DNA of 64,000 nt, taken from NCBI GenBank assembly GCA_904419775.1, contig CAJFSX010000001.1, forward strand, positions 62,001 through 126,000, written 5' to 3'. The stretch is from Candidatus Pararuminococcus gallinarum (GTDB lineage: Bacteria > Bacillota > Clostridia > Oscillospirales > Ruminococcaceae). Numbering within the stretch: the first letter of the stretch is position 1; each line of letters begins with the position of its first letter. The position numbers and the translations under genes were made by a program. The notes beneath the pieces are model-generated. The model saw only the letters and a program-made list of their open reading frames with translations, was not told the DNA's origin and did no database searches. This document shows, piece after piece, positions 39,538 to 48,863 of the stretch.

Positions 39538-40878
39538 ATGAAAAAACGTACCATGATCCGCATCATCAGCTATCTCACCGCCCTGTTTTTGGTGCTGGGC
39601 ATCAGCGCCTTTCGGGGCAATTACCATACCATACAATATCAGAACGCTCTGGAGAGCAGCTACCGGAAATCCCTGGATGAGCTGACCAGCCTGATGGGCA
39701 ACATTCAGAACACCCTCCTCAAGGGCACTTATGTGGGAACGCCGGCCCAGATCTCCATGATCTCCGCCCAGCTCTGGAAGGACGCGGCCTCCGCCAAATC
39801 CTGTCTTTCCAGCCTGCCGGTGGGGGAGCTTCATCTGGAAAACACCTACCGCTTCCTCTCCCAGGTCGGTGACTTTTCCATGGCCCTTTCCAAGAAGTCC
39901 ATGGAGGGGCAGGATCTCAGCTTAGACGAACGGGAGAGCTTCGAGAGCATGATCGACTACGCCCAGACCCTGGGCAATGACCTTCTCAGCCTAGACGACT
40001 ATATCAACACCAGCGGCACCGCCCTGGGCGAGCTGGCCGACTACTCCGACCAAGAGGATACCGACGACCCCGGCGTCGCCACCCTAGGCTCCGGCTTTGA
40101 GGAGATGGAGGAGGGCTTTACCAGCTATCCCAAACTGATCTATGACGGCCCCTTCTCCGACCATCTCACCGACCGGACTCCGGTGATGACCCAGGGGCAG
40201 AGCACCGTTACCCGGGCCGCCGCCCTGAAAAAAGCGGCCGCAGCGGCCATGGTGGATCCGGAGGCCCTTTCCGACGCGCCGGATGAAAACTCCAACATGC
40301 CCCTCTACTGCTTCTCTGGGGAAAACATCAATGTAGGCGTCACCAAGCAGGGCGGGTATCTCTGCTATATGAGGGTAAGCCGCGACGTAGGCGATCCAGA
40401 AAAGTCGGTGGACAACGCCTTCACCATCGCCCGGGAATATCTGGAGAAGGTGGGGATGGGCTCCATGAAGGACAGCTATTACGAGGTGGCAAACGGCATC
40501 TGTACCATGAATTTCGCCTATGAGCAGGACGGCGTCACCTGTTATCCCGACCTGGTCAAGGTGGGGGTGGCGCTGGACACCGGCAGCGTGGTCTTTTTTG
40601 ACGCCAGAGGGTATCTGATGAACCACCAGGAGCGGGAGTTTTCCGCCCCCATGCTGACAGATACTACGGCAAAGGAAATCCTCAGCCCCTCCCTTACCGT
40701 CCAGTCCCAGAATATGGCCGTCATCCCCACCAGCGGCATGAATGAGGCTTATTGCTATGAATTTCTCTGCGAGGGCAGGGAAGGGCAGAAGGTCCTGGTC
40801 TATATCAACTCCGCCACCGGCGCGGAGGAACAGGTGCTGATCCTCATCGAATCGGATAACGGGGTGCTGACCGTATAA
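39538..40878 (+). CDS. ypeB: germination protein YpeB
   Basis: Spore protein needed to localise and stabilise the cortex-lytic enzyme SleB, 446 residues. One N-terminal membrane helix (about residues 8-25) is followed by a helical domain. The hallmark segment FTSYPKLIYDGPFSDH comes next, then PepSY-like repeats to the C-terminus (with YLEKVGMGSMKDSYYEVANG). GGGAAGGA lies eight bases before the ATG at 39538. The usual sleB partner is not adjacent. I cannot assign a sporulation sigma-factor promoter with confidence, although TATAGT at 39503 is a -10 candidate. Confidence 0.9.
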   Translation: MKKRTMIRIISYLTALFLVLGISAFRGNYHTIQYQNALESSYRKSLDELTSLMGNIQNTLLKGTYVGTPAQISMISAQLWKDAASAKSCLSSLPVGELHLENTYRFLSQVGDFSMALSKKSMEGQDLSLDERESFESMIDYAQTLGNDLLSLDDYINTSGTALGELADYSDQEDTDDPGVATLGSGFEEMEEGFTSYPKLIYDGPFSDHLTDRTPVMTQGQSTVTRAAALKKAAAAAMVDPEALSDAPDENSNMPLYCFSGENINVGVTKQGGYLCYMRVSRDVGDPEKSVDNAFTIAREYLEKVGMGSMKDSYYEVANGICTMNFAYEQDGVTCYPDLVKVGVALDTGSVVFFDARGYLMNHQEREFSAPMLTDTTAKEILSPSLTVQSQNMAVIPTSGMNEAYCYEFLCEGREGQKVLVYINSATGAEEQVLILIESDNGVLTV

Positions 40879-40896
40879 TAAAATAAAAAGGGACAG

Positions 40897-40935
40897 CGCG
40901 GGCCGGAAATGATGTTTCCGGCCCGTGATTTTTTT
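40897..40935 (+). terminator. rho-independent terminator of ypeB
   Basis: GGGCCGGAAA pairs with TTTCCGGCCC around TGATG, followed after a short stem extension by seven T. Confidence 0.8.
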
Positions 40936-40944
40936 GAAAAGGCA

Positions 40945-40973
40945 TTGACAATTTTATATCTTTATGATATTAT
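40945..40973 (+). promoter_or_regulatory. strong promoter of the SPFH-RHH pair
   Basis: TTGACA at 40945-40950, a 17-base spacer and TATTAT at 40968-40973, 30 bases before the ATG at 41004. Confidence 0.8.
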
Positions 40974-41003
40974 TTTGATATCAAATCTAGGAGGGATTTT
41001 ACA

Positions 41004-42032
41004 ATGCAGGAAAAGGTTCTCAACAATAAGAAAAATGGTATGGCCTTTCTCTTTCTCTTTTTGCTCTTATATTTAGCAGCCATCGGCGGGGTCATCTTCA
41101 GCGCCTTCGGCCTTTCGGAGGTAGTTGTCTCCCCCTGGACTGTGGTTTTGTTCGTAATCAGCCTGGTGTGGCTGATTCTGGGCTGGATCCCCTTCTGCGG
41201 GCTGAAGGTCCTCAAACCTCAGGAGGCACTGGTTCTGACCCTGTTCGGCAAGTATATCGGCACCCTGAAAAATGACGGGTTCTATTTTGTCAACCCCTTC
41301 TGCTCCAGCTTCAACCCGGCGGCCACCACCAAGCTCAGCCAGAGCGGCGATGTGGACGCAGGTGGGAAAAAGCCCATTGTAGTGGCTTCCACCGCCTCTG
41401 CCTCTGTGGAACTGCCCAGCAAAAAAATCTCCCTGAAGGTTATGACCCTTAATAATTCCCGGCAGAAGATCAACGACTGCCTGGGCAATCCGGTGGAAAT
41501 CGGCATCGCCGTCATGTGGCGGGTGGTGGATACCGCCAAAGCGGTGTTTAACGTGGACAATTATAAGGAATATCTCTCTTTGCAGTGCGACAGCGCCCTG
41601 CGCAACGTGGTGCGGATCTATCCCTATGACGTTGCTCCCAATGTGGACACCACCGGGGACGGCATGGCAGACGAGGGAAGCCTGCGGGGTTCCAGCGAGG
41701 TGGTCGCCGCCCGGATCCGGGACGAAATCCAGGCCCGGGTAGGGGACGCCGGCCTGGAAATCATCGAGGCACGGATCACCTATCTGGCCTACGCTCCCGA
41801 AATCGCGGCGGTTATGCTCCAGCGGCAGCAGGCTTCCGCCATCATTGACGCGAGAAAGATGATTGTCGACGGCGCTGTGGGGATGGTGGAAATGGCTTTG
41901 GAGCGGCTGAGCGAAAACAACACCATCACCTTGGATGAAGAGCGGAAGGCCGCCATGGTTTCCAACCTGTTGGTGGTTCTTTGCGGCAACCATGACGCCC
42001 AGCCGGTGGTCAACTCCGGCAGCCTATATTAA
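41004..42032 (+). CDS. SPFH domain membrane protein (stomatin/prohibitin-like)
   Basis: Protein of 342 residues. Two membrane helices lie near residues 12-34 and 40-62. A stomatin/prohibitin-type SPFH domain begins at about 70 with [30 protein letters not shown] and has typical strands ([45 protein letters not shown]). The C-terminal helix likely mediates assembly. SPFH proteins form membrane-bound oligomeric rings or scaffolds. AGGAGGG precedes the ATG. The next gene, a ribbon-helix-helix protein, starts two bases after its stop codon. Confidence 0.9.
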   Translation: MQEKVLNNKKNGMAFLFLFLLLYLAAIGGVIFSAFGLSEVVVSPWTVVLFVISLVWLILGWIPFCGLKVLKPQEALVLTLFGKYIGTLKNDGFYFVNPFCSSFNPAATTKLSQSGDVDAGGKKPIVVASTASASVELPSKKISLKVMTLNNSRQKINDCLGNPVEIGIAVMWRVVDTAKAVFNVDNYKEYLSLQCDSALRNVVRIYPYDVAPNVDTTGDGMADEGSLRGSSEVVAARIRDEIQARVGDAGLEIIEARITYLAYAPEIAAVMLQRQQASAIIDARKMIVDGAVGMVEMALERLSENNTITLDEERKAAMVSNLLVVLCGNHDAQPVVNSGSLY

Positions 42033-42034
42033 TC

Positions 42035-42235
42035 ATGGCTGACAACCAGAAAAAGCAGGTGCCGCTCCGCCTCTCTGCCAAACTCTATGACGCCATCGCC
42101 GCCTGGGCGGCCGACGATTTCCGGTCGGTCAACGGACAGATTGAGTATCTCTTAACCGAGTGTGTCCGCCAGCGGAAGAAAAACGGCAAATATGTACCGG
42201 AAGAACTGGATCCGCCTTTGGATCTGGACATCTAA
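42035..42235 (+). CDS. Arc-like ribbon-helix-helix protein
   Basis: Short protein of 66 residues. [20 protein letters not shown] supplies the beta strand and first helix of an Arc/MetJ ribbon-helix-helix dimer; [21 protein letters not shown] supplies the second helix. The basic and acidic C-terminal tail ends in LDPPLDLDI. It starts two bases after the SPFH stop codon, so it is translated from the same message, which ends at the terminator at 42234. Function is probably DNA binding, but its genetic link to a membrane scaffold protein is unexplained. Confidence 0.85.
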   Translation: MADNQKKQVPLRLSAKLYDAIAAWAADDFRSVNGQIEYLLTECVRQRKKNGKYVPEELDPPLDLDI

Positions 42236-42271
42236 AAAACCGGGGAAGGAATATTCCTTCCCCGGTTTTTT
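42234..42271. terminator. bidirectional rho-independent terminator
   Basis: AAAAAACCGGGGAAGGAA pairs with TTCCTTCCCCGGTTTTTT. It ends the SPFH-RHH transcript and the convergent LUD gene. Confidence 0.92.
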
Positions 42272-42284
42272 CTCGGTCTTTGCA

Positions 42285-42959
42285 TTAATAGCCCAGGTCC
42301 TCTCCCACCAGGATGACCTTAATCCGGTTTTTCTGTTTCTGATAGGCCTGGACGAGATAGGAGCTGCAGATTCTAGCCGGGCTCTGACATCCGTCGGTCA
42401 TAGACGAATGCTCTTTGCCGAGGCTGACACAGCGGCCCTTCTCCCGGCAGTAGGTCTCGCAGGGGATCCGCTGGCAGTTGGCGGGACATGCGATGGCTTT
42501 CACCCGGTTAATGGCCTCATCCAGGTTACAAACCACCTTGTTATAGCCCACCACCAGGATCACCGACTTGGGACCAAAGGCCAGGGCGGCCACCCGGTTG
42601 GCGTTGCCGTCTACATTATAAAGCTCGCCGGCCTCGGTGACGGCGTTGGAGGAACAGAGATAGGTATCCGCAAAAAAGGCTTTGCGGGTGACTTCTTCCT
42701 TCTCCTCCGGGCTCAGGTCTGGATCAGACCGGTCTAAGAAGGTATATTTTCCGCTTTTGAGCAAATCGATAATCCCGCACTCTTTGAGGGACATGGAACC
42801 GCCGGTGGCGACAGTTTCCCCCTCCCGGAGCATGGACTGCACCAGCTGCAGGGCTTCCTCCCCCGAAGGGACATAGAATGCCTGCATGTTATTTTTCTCC
42901 AGATTGGAACAGACAATGGCCATGCGCTTTTCCATGGCGGCTCTCGCGTTTTGATCCAT
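42285..42959 (-). CDS. LUD domain protein (LutC/YkgG-like)
   Basis: Protein of 224 residues of the LUD/DUF162 family, related to the LutC/YkgG subunit of lactate utilisation complexes. Typical stretches are VATGGSMSLKECGIIDLLKS, AVTEAGELYNVDGNANRVAAL and VVGYNKVVCNLDEAINRVK. Several C-terminal cysteines (C-P-A-N-C, C-E-T-Y-C, C-V) suggest metal binding. No lutA or lutB neighbour is present, so it is probably a stand-alone member of uncertain role. AAAAGGAG precedes the ATG. Confidence 0.87.
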   Translation of the reverse strand: MDQNARAAMEKRMAIVCSNLEKNNMQAFYVPSGEEALQLVQSMLREGETVATGGSMSLKECGIIDLLKSGKYTFLDRSDPDLSPEEKEEVTRKAFFADTYLCSSNAVTEAGELYNVDGNANRVAALAFGPKSVILVVGYNKVVCNLDEAINRVKAIACPANCQRIPCETYCREKGRCVSLGKEHSSMTDGCQSPARICSSYLVQAYQKQKNRIKVILVGEDLGY

Positions 42960-43063
42960 ACGAACACGCTCCTTTTGATGATATGTCTGCCGCAGGCCTC
43001 AGGCGTTGCGGCATAAATTCCTACTTTTAGCATAGACCGGGAAAATCCCCTTGTCAATCAAAA

Positions 43064-43104
43064 CCAAAAAATCCACGGGATTTTGTGGCTCCCGTGGATT
43101 TTTC
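43064..43104 (-). terminator. rho-independent terminator of the arginine cluster
   Basis: On the minus strand AAAAATCCACGGGA and TCCCGTGGATTTTT pair, followed by TT. It lies directly after the argF stop codon. Confidence 0.9.
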
Positions 43105-43106
43105 TT

Positions 43107-44015
43107 TTATTTTTTCAGCAGTTTGACCAGCACCGCTTTCTGGGCATGAAGACGGTTTTCCGCCTCGTCAAAGATTTCATCCGCGTGCTTTTCAAAGGTT
43201 TCCTCGGTGATTTCCTCCCCGCGATGGGCGGGCAGGCAGTGCTGAACCATGCAGTCCGCCTTTGCCACCGACAGGAGCTTTTCGTTGACCTGATAGCCTT
43301 CAAACACCTTCCGGCGCTCCGCGGCTTCACCCTCCTGGCCCATGGAGGCCCAAACGTCGGTGAAGATGACGTCGGCGTCCCGGGCGGCGGTGAAGATATC
43401 CTCGGTGAGGGTAAACGCGTCTCCATAATCCTTGGCAAAATCCAGGACAACGGGATCGGGACGATAGGCCGCGGGGGTAGCTACCGCCACCTCCATCCCC
43501 ATCTTCAGGCCGCCGACGATGAGGGAGTTGGCCATGTTGTTTCCATCCCCGATGTAGCACATGCGGAGCCCCTCCAGCAGGCTTTTGTGCTCCCGGATGG
43601 TCATCAGGTCCGCCAGCACCTGGCAGGGATGGCAGAAGTCGGTCAGCCCGTTGATGATGGGGATAGAGCCGTATTTCGCCAGGTCCTCCACCTCTTTTTG
43701 GGCAAAGGTGCGGATCATAATGGCATCCAGATATCGGGAGAGAACCCGGGCTGTATCCTGCACCGGCTCGCCCCGGCCAATCTGTAGGTCGGAGGAGGAG
43801 AGCATGAGGGCGTGGCCGCCCAGCTGGTACATACCGGTTTCAAAGGAAACGCGGGTGCGGGTGGAGGCTTTTTGGAAGATCATGCCCAGGGTCATGCCCT
43901 TCAGCGGCATATTCTTGATGCCGTGTTTGGTCTCATACTTGAGCTGATCCGCCAGGTTGAGGAGATCTGTGATCTCTTCCTTGCTGAGATCCAGAAGCTT
44001 GAGCAGATGGTTCAT
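43107..44015 (-). CDS. argF: ornithine carbamoyltransferase
   Basis: Makes citrulline from ornithine and carbamoyl phosphate, 302 residues. The carbamoyl-phosphate loop is KASTRTRVSFE. HPCQ (in LTDFCHPCQVLADLMTI) and the ornithine-binding HCLPAHRGEE near the C-terminus are intact. It is the last gene of the cluster and lies 22 bases after argD. An anabolic role is inferred from the neighbours. Confidence 0.97.
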   Translation of the reverse strand: MNHLLKLLDLSKEEITDLLNLADQLKYETKHGIKNMPLKGMTLGMIFQKASTRTRVSFETGMYQLGGHALMLSSSDLQIGRGEPVQDTARVLSRYLDAIMIRTFAQKEVEDLAKYGSIPIINGLTDFCHPCQVLADLMTIREHKSLLEGLRMCYIGDGNNMANSLIVGGLKMGMEVAVATPAAYRPDPVVLDFAKDYGDAFTLTEDIFTAARDADVIFTDVWASMGQEGEAAERRKVFEGYQVNEKLLSVAKADCMVQHCLPAHRGEEITEETFEKHADEIFDEAENRLHAQKAVLVKLLKK

Positions 44016-44037
44016 GGGTCAAACCTGCCTTTCTTTT

Positions 44038-45222
44038 CTATTTTTCGTGGGAGGCCAGGACCTTTTCCAGAATGTCCAGGCCCTTATTGATCTCTTCATC
44101 GGAAATGGTCAGGGGAGGAAGCATCCTCACCTTGGCTTTGGCTGTCAGCAGCATCAGCCCCGCTTCCAGGGCCTCCTTGACAATCTGCCCCGAGGCAAGC
44201 CCCTCCTTCAGGGAGACCCCCAGCATCAGGCCGCGGCCGGTGACGCCGGTGACACAGGGCATTTTCCGCACCCGGTCGGTGATGTAGATGCCCTTCTGCC
44301 GCACCTCGTCCAAAAACGCCTCGTCTATCCGCTTTAGTATCTCTACCGCGCCGGCGCAGGCCACTGGGTTGCCGCCAAAAGTGCTGCCATGGTCGGAGTA
44401 ATGAAGGGTATCCGCCACCTTATTGCCCAAAAGCACGGCGCCGATGGGCAATCCGCCGCCCAGGCCTTTGGCCAGGGTGACAATATCCGGCTGGATGCCG
44501 AAATATTCATAGGAGAACAGTTTCCCAGTGCGGCCGATGCCGGTCTGGACCTCGTCTACAATCAGGAGGATATCCCGCTCTTTGCAGAAGGAAGCCAGCT
44601 CCTTGACATAGCTTTCCTGCAGGGGGACCACGCCGCCTTCTCCTTGGATCATCTCCGCCATCACTGCCACGGTGGCGTCGTCGGCTTTGTTCTTCAGATC
44701 CTCCATATCCCCGGCAATGGCATAGTCAAAGCCTTGGGGAAAGGGACCGAAATTTTTGTGGAAACCCTCCTGGCCGGTGGCGGTCAGGGTTGTGATGGTC
44801 CGGCCATGGAAGGAGTTGACCAGGGTGATGATCTTGTTGCGGCGGCCCTCGTAGTGGTCTACGCCGTATTTTCTCGCCACCTTGATGGCGCCCTCATTGG
44901 CCTCCGCCCCGGAATTGGCGAAGAACACCTTTTCCATGCCGGAACGCTGGCAGAGGATCTGCCCTACCTGGGCATCCGGCTGGGTGTAATAGAGGTTGGA
45001 GGTGTGCTGGAGCTTGGAAAGCTGCTCTGTCACCGCCTTTACCCATCCGTCGTCACAAAAGCCCAGGGAATTGACCCCGATGCCCGCGGTAAAATCAATG
45101 TACTCCTTGCCGTCCATATCATAGCAGGTAGCGCCTTTGCCATGATCCAGCACCGCGTCAAAACGGTTGTAGATCGGCGCAAGGTACTGCTTGTCGGCAG
45201 CTTTGACCATATCTCCCTTCAA
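44038..45222 (-). CDS. argD: acetylornithine aminotransferase
   Basis: PLP enzyme that converts N-acetylglutamate semialdehyde to N-acetylornithine, 394 residues. Recognisable elements are FFANSGAEANEGAIKVARKYG, the NSFHGRT block, LLIVDEVQTGIGRTGK and the cofactor Lys in VTLAKGLGGGLPIGAVL. The TTG at 45222 is preferred because AAAGGAGG lies eight bases upstream; an in-frame ATG at 45210 has its Shine-Dalgarno too close. The gap to argB is 76 bases and very AT-rich (TATATAAAACTATAGAATATA), possibly with an internal promoter. Confidence 0.95.
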   Translation of the reverse strand: MKGDMVKAADKQYLAPIYNRFDAVLDHGKGATCYDMDGKEYIDFTAGIGVNSLGFCDDGWVKAVTEQLSKLQHTSNLYYTQPDAQVGQILCQRSGMEKVFFANSGAEANEGAIKVARKYGVDHYEGRRNKIITLVNSFHGRTITTLTATGQEGFHKNFGPFPQGFDYAIAGDMEDLKNKADDATVAVMAEMIQGEGGVVPLQESYVKELASFCKERDILLIVDEVQTGIGRTGKLFSYEYFGIQPDIVTLAKGLGGGLPIGAVLLGNKVADTLHYSDHGSTFGGNPVACAGAVEILKRIDEAFLDEVRQKGIYITDRVRKMPCVTGVTGRGLMLGVSLKEGLASGQIVKEALEAGLMLLTAKAKVRMLPPLTISDEEINKGLDILEKVLASHEK

Positions 45223-45298
45223 TGGGAAAACCTCCTTTATCCCAGCATCTTCTGGAACATTTATTACTTAAAGTATATAAAACTATAGAATATACAAA

Positions 45299-46156
45299 CT
45301 AGATAAACATGGTGCCAATGCCTTCGTCGGAAAGCATCTCGATGAGGATGGAATGGGGGATGCGCCCATCGATGATAAAGGTGCGCTTTACCCCCCGGCG
45401 GACGGCCTCCACACAGCACTGGACTTTCGGGATCATGCCGCCTTGGATAATCCCCTGGCTGACCAGGTAAGGCACCTCGCTGACCTGGACCACCGGGATC
45501 AGGGTATCGTCGTCCTCCTTATCCCGGAGCAGGCCCCGGATGTCGGTCATGAGCATCAGGTTTTCCGCATGCAGCTCAGAGGCGATACGGGCCGCGGCGG
45601 TATCCGCGTTGATGTTGTAAACCTGGCCCTCTTCATCGCAGCCTACCGTGGCGATCACCGGCGTATATCCGGCATCCAGGCAATCCAAGATGGTCGAGGT
45701 GTTGACCTTCTCCACATCCCCTACAAAGCCTAGGTCTACATCCCCCTCATGCTTTTTGGCGGTGAGCATACCGCCGTCAATCCCACAAAGGCCAATGGCT
45801 TTTCCCCCTGCTTTCCCCATGAGGGAAACTAGGTTCTTGTTGACCTTGCCGGCCAGGACCATCTGGACAATATCCGCCGTCTCGGCGTCGGTGTAGCGCA
45901 GGCCTCCTACAAATTTGCTCTCCTTGCCCATGGCTTTCAGGGTGGCGCTGATCTCCGGACCTCCTCCATGGACCAGAACCACCTTGATCCCTACCTGGGA
46001 GAGGAGGACAATGTCGCTCATCACCGCCTGTTTCAGTTCCTCATCAATCATGGCGTTGCCGCCGTATTTGATGACAACCACCTTGTTGTCGTATTTTTGC
46101 AGATAGGGCAGGGCCTGTACCAGCACATGTGCCTTATCCGAATTGGAAAGCTTCAT
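45299..46156 (-). CDS. argB: acetylglutamate kinase
   Basis: Phosphorylates N-acetylglutamate, the second step of arginine synthesis. Key stretches are VVVIKYGGNAMID, VVLVHGGGPEIS and the nucleotide region VNTSTILDCLDAGYTPVIATVG. About 285 residues from the ATG at 46156, which has GGAGA eight bases upstream. An in-frame ATG at 46171 would add METRE but its nearest AGGAG is 15 bases away. Arginine inhibition is common in this family; the N-terminus here is compatible with that but does not prove it. Confidence 0.95.
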   Translation of the reverse strand: MKLSNSDKAHVLVQALPYLQKYDNKVVVIKYGGNAMIDEELKQAVMSDIVLLSQVGIKVVLVHGGGPEISATLKAMGKESKFVGGLRYTDAETADIVQMVLAGKVNKNLVSLMGKAGGKAIGLCGIDGGMLTAKKHEGDVDLGFVGDVEKVNTSTILDCLDAGYTPVIATVGCDEEGQVYNINADTAAARIASELHAENLMLMTDIRGLLRDKEDDDTLIPVVQVSEVPYLVSQGIIQGGMIPKVQCCVEAVRRGVKRTFIIDGRIPHSILIEMLSDEGIGTMFI

Positions 46157-46231
46157 CTCTCTCGTCTCCATACTTTTTTATGTATTCTCCTCAGCCCAAC
46201 TTAGCTGGGTTGGCTTACCGCCGGAAGGCGG

Positions 46232-47458
46232 TTAGGTGCGGTAGTCCCCGTTGATCTTGACATAGTCGTAGGTCAGGTCACAGCCATAGGCGGTGGCTTC
46301 CTCCTCGCCGTCAAAGAGTTCGATGAGGATGGTGATCTCTTTCTGGGAAAGGATGACCTTGGCCTCCTCCTCGGAAAACTCCACCCCGGCGGCGTTTTCG
46401 CAGACCAGGATGGATCCAGCGCAGGAGGACAGGGTCACCCGGGTTTTATCAATATTGAAGTTGGCGTCGGTGTAGCCAATGGCGCAGAGCACCCGGCCCC
46501 AGTTGGCGTCAGACCCGAACATGGCCGCCTTAAACAGGCTGGAGGTAATCACGCTCTTGGCAATCTTCCGGGCGGTATCCTTGGTGGGGGCTCCCTGGAC
46601 GGTGCAGATCAGGGCCTTGCTGGCGCCTTCCCCGTCGGCGGCCACCACCTTGGCCAGATGGCGGCAAACCTCCAGCAGAGCTTCGATAAAGGTATCAAAG
46701 AACAAGCCCTCCCCGTCGATCATAGCGTTGCCCGCCTGGCCGCTGGCCATTATGGACACCATATCGTTGGTGGAGGTATCCCCATCTACGCTGACCATAT
46801 TAAAGGTATCCGTCACGCAAAGGGACAGGGCTTTTTTCAGCATATCCGGGTCAATGCTCACATCGGTGGTGAGGAAGCAGAGCATGGTGGCCATGTTGGG
46901 GTGGATCATCCCGGAACCTTTGGCCATGCCGGCGATGCGGCACTCCTTGCCGCCCAGCTCAAAGGAGACGGCAATCTCTTTGCGGCAGGTATCGGTGGTC
47001 AGAATGGCCTCCGCCGCATCGGCGCTCCCTTCTTTGGAAAGGGTCTGGGCCAGCTCATGGGCATGGCTCTGGATAGGCTCAATGGGCAGCACCTGGCCGA
47101 TGACACCGGTGGAAGCTACGATCACGTTTTCCGGCGTAATAGAAAGCTCTTTCGCGATGATGTCGCACATCATCTGGGCCTTTTCCTCTCCGTCGGCGTT
47201 GCAGGTGTTGGCGTTGCCGCTGTTGCAGATGACCGCCTGGGCAAGCCCGTCGGCAATATTCTTTCGGGTCACCAGAATCGGCGCTCCCTTGACCTTATTC
47301 TGGGTGTAGACCGCGGCGGCAGAGCATAAGCTGTCGCTGTAAATGAGGGCCAGATCCCGTTTTTCCTTATTCTTGCGGATGCCGCAGTGAATACCGGAGG
47401 CGGTAAAGCCCCGGGGCGCGCAGATGCCGCCTTCAATTTTGATCAGTTCCATATCCAT
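46232..47458 (-). CDS. argJ: bifunctional ornithine acetyltransferase / N-acetylglutamate synthase
   Basis: Transfers acetyl from N-acetylornithine to glutamate, making the acetyl cycle self-sustaining, 408 residues. The precursor is cleaved by itself at the Ala-Thr bond in KGSGMIHPNMATML; that motif is intact, so alpha and beta subunits should form. VICNSGNANTCNADGEEKA and ITVDGDTSTND-like VSVDGDTSTND blocks are also typical. GGAAGGA lies eight bases before the ATG at 47458. The repeat at 47524-47777 separates it from argC. A small ACCGCC/GGCGGT hairpin sits at its stop codon. Confidence 0.96.
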   Translation of the reverse strand: MDMELIKIEGGICAPRGFTASGIHCGIRKNKEKRDLALIYSDSLCSAAAVYTQNKVKGAPILVTRKNIADGLAQAVICNSGNANTCNADGEEKAQMMCDIIAKELSITPENVIVASTGVIGQVLPIEPIQSHAHELAQTLSKEGSADAAEAILTTDTCRKEIAVSFELGGKECRIAGMAKGSGMIHPNMATMLCFLTTDVSIDPDMLKKALSLCVTDTFNMVSVDGDTSTNDMVSIMASGQAGNAMIDGEGLFFDTFIEALLEVCRHLAKVVAADGEGASKALICTVQGAPTKDTARKIAKSVITSSLFKAAMFGSDANWGRVLCAIGYTDANFNIDKTRVTLSSCAGSILVCENAAGVEFSEEEAKVILSQKEITILIELFDGEEEATAYGCDLTYDYVKINGDYRT

Positions 47459-47523
47459 TCTATCATTCCTTCCAGGCGTCCGCCGCAGGGCGGCAACCGC
47501 CGTTAATTATCCATCTATTCGCA

Positions 47524-47777
47524 GCCACCTGCCGGTGGACGGGCAGTGCCCGCTCCCAAGCCGCGCTGTGGCATCGTTCGAGACCTATTTGCGTGTGCCG
47601 CGACAATGTTTCGAACGAGAATTGGGGCGCGTCCTGCTGACCGCAGGTCCGCCACCTGCTGGTGGGCGGACAGTGCCCGCTCCCAAGCCGCACTGTGGCA
47701 TCGTTCGAGACCTATTTGCGTGTGCCGCGGCAGTGTTACGTATTAAACCCAGGGCGCGTCATCCCGCCCCGGGAGGG
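47524..47777. repeat. two-copy 127-bp tandem repeat between argC and argJ
   Basis: Two imperfect copies (47524-47650 and 47651-47777) have an exact 127-base offset at three checkpoints: GCCACCTGC at 47524 and 47651; AGTGCCCGCTCCCAAGCCGC at 47545 and 47672; CGCGTC ending at 47633 and 47760. Within copy 1, CGTTCGA and TCGAACG form an inverted repeat. The 335-base gap 47459-47793 has no ribosome binding site linked to a plausible gene. It lies inside the arginine cluster and so is presumably transcribed. Confidence 0.85.
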
Positions 47778-47793
47778 GCAGGGCAGGCAGCTA

Positions 47794-48828
47794 TTAGAAG
47801 CACAGGGGCGCCATATGCAGGCCCATATCCTCGGGCAGTCCCAAAGCCAGATTCATGTTCTGGATGGCCTGGCCTGCCGCCCCCTTGACCATATTGTCAA
47901 TGGTGGAGACGATAATGAGCCGGCCGGTGCGGGGATCCGCGTGAACCGAAATATCACAGTAGTTGGAGCCCCGGACATTTTTCAGGTTGGCCACAGCCCC
48001 CTCCTTCATCACCCGAACAAAGGTCTCCCCCTGGTAGGTGTGGGCGTAGAGCTCATGCAGCTCCTTGGGGGACAGTGGCGTCTTCATCTTGGCATAGATG
48101 GTGGAGACAATGCCCCGGTTTAAGGGAAGCAGATGGGGGACAAAGGTGACATAGACATCCCGGCCCACAATCTGGGAGATGGTCTGTTCAATCTCCGGGG
48201 TATGGCGGTGGGACGCGATCTTATAGGGAGAAAAAGCCTCGTTGCAGTCGGGATAATGGCTGGTCTGGGACAAGCCCCGGCCTGCCCCGGTGACGCCGGA
48301 CTTGGAGTCGATGACAATGGTATCCGGGTCGATGATCCCAGCTTTCAGGGCGGGGAAAAGGCCCAAGGCGATAGAGGTGGGATAGCAGCCTGGGTTTCCG
48401 ATAATCTTGGCGCCTTTTACCTTCTCCCGATGGAGCTCGGGAATGGAGTAAACCGCCAGCTTGTGCAGTTCTGGGTCTTTATAATCCAGCTTATACCACT
48501 CTTTATAATCCTCCGGGTCACAGAGGCGGAAATCCGCGCCCAGGTCGATGAGCAATTTATCCTGGTCTACGCATTTGCGGCCGATTTCCTCGGAAACGCC
48601 GTGGGGTACGCTGGCGAAAACCACCTCGCAGGCGTCGATGACCTCGTCGGTGGTCAGCAGCTTCTGAGGACAGATGCCGGCAAGGGAGGGGTAGATGTCG
48701 TCGATCTCCTGGCCCTCGAAGCTCACCGATCCCAGAGCCTGGATATGGACCTGGGGATGTCCGTGGAGGATGCGGATCAGCTCCACTCCGGCATAGCCGG
48801 TGGCGCCGATAATTCCTACGTCGATCAT
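47794..48828 (-). CDS. argC: N-acetyl-gamma-glutamyl-phosphate reductase
   Basis: NADPH-dependent reductase of the third step of arginine synthesis, 344 residues. The Rossmann motif is VGIIGATGYAGVELIRIL. The catalytic Cys is in IIGNPGCYPTS and the substrate region contains SHRHTPEIEQ. The ATG at 48828 is preferred, with GAAGGAAG eight bases upstream, over a GTG at 48837. It lies 35 bases downstream of argH. Confidence 0.96.
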   Translation of the reverse strand: MIDVGIIGATGYAGVELIRILHGHPQVHIQALGSVSFEGQEIDDIYPSLAGICPQKLLTTDEVIDACEVVFASVPHGVSEEIGRKCVDQDKLLIDLGADFRLCDPEDYKEWYKLDYKDPELHKLAVYSIPELHREKVKGAKIIGNPGCYPTSIALGLFPALKAGIIDPDTIVIDSKSGVTGAGRGLSQTSHYPDCNEAFSPYKIASHRHTPEIEQTISQIVGRDVYVTFVPHLLPLNRGIVSTIYAKMKTPLSPKELHELYAHTYQGETFVRVMKEGAVANLKNVRGSNYCDISVHADPRTGRLIIVSTIDNMVKGAAGQAIQNMNLALGLPEDMGLHMAPLCF

Positions 48829-48863
48829 GGGGGACACTTCCTTCTTTCTATGGATACCGGAGG

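Noticed and set aside
47540-47760. Small repeated protein-coding frames between argC and argJ
   Set aside because: The similar translations only reflect the 127-base DNA repeat; there is no ribosome binding site and the frames differ in their ends.
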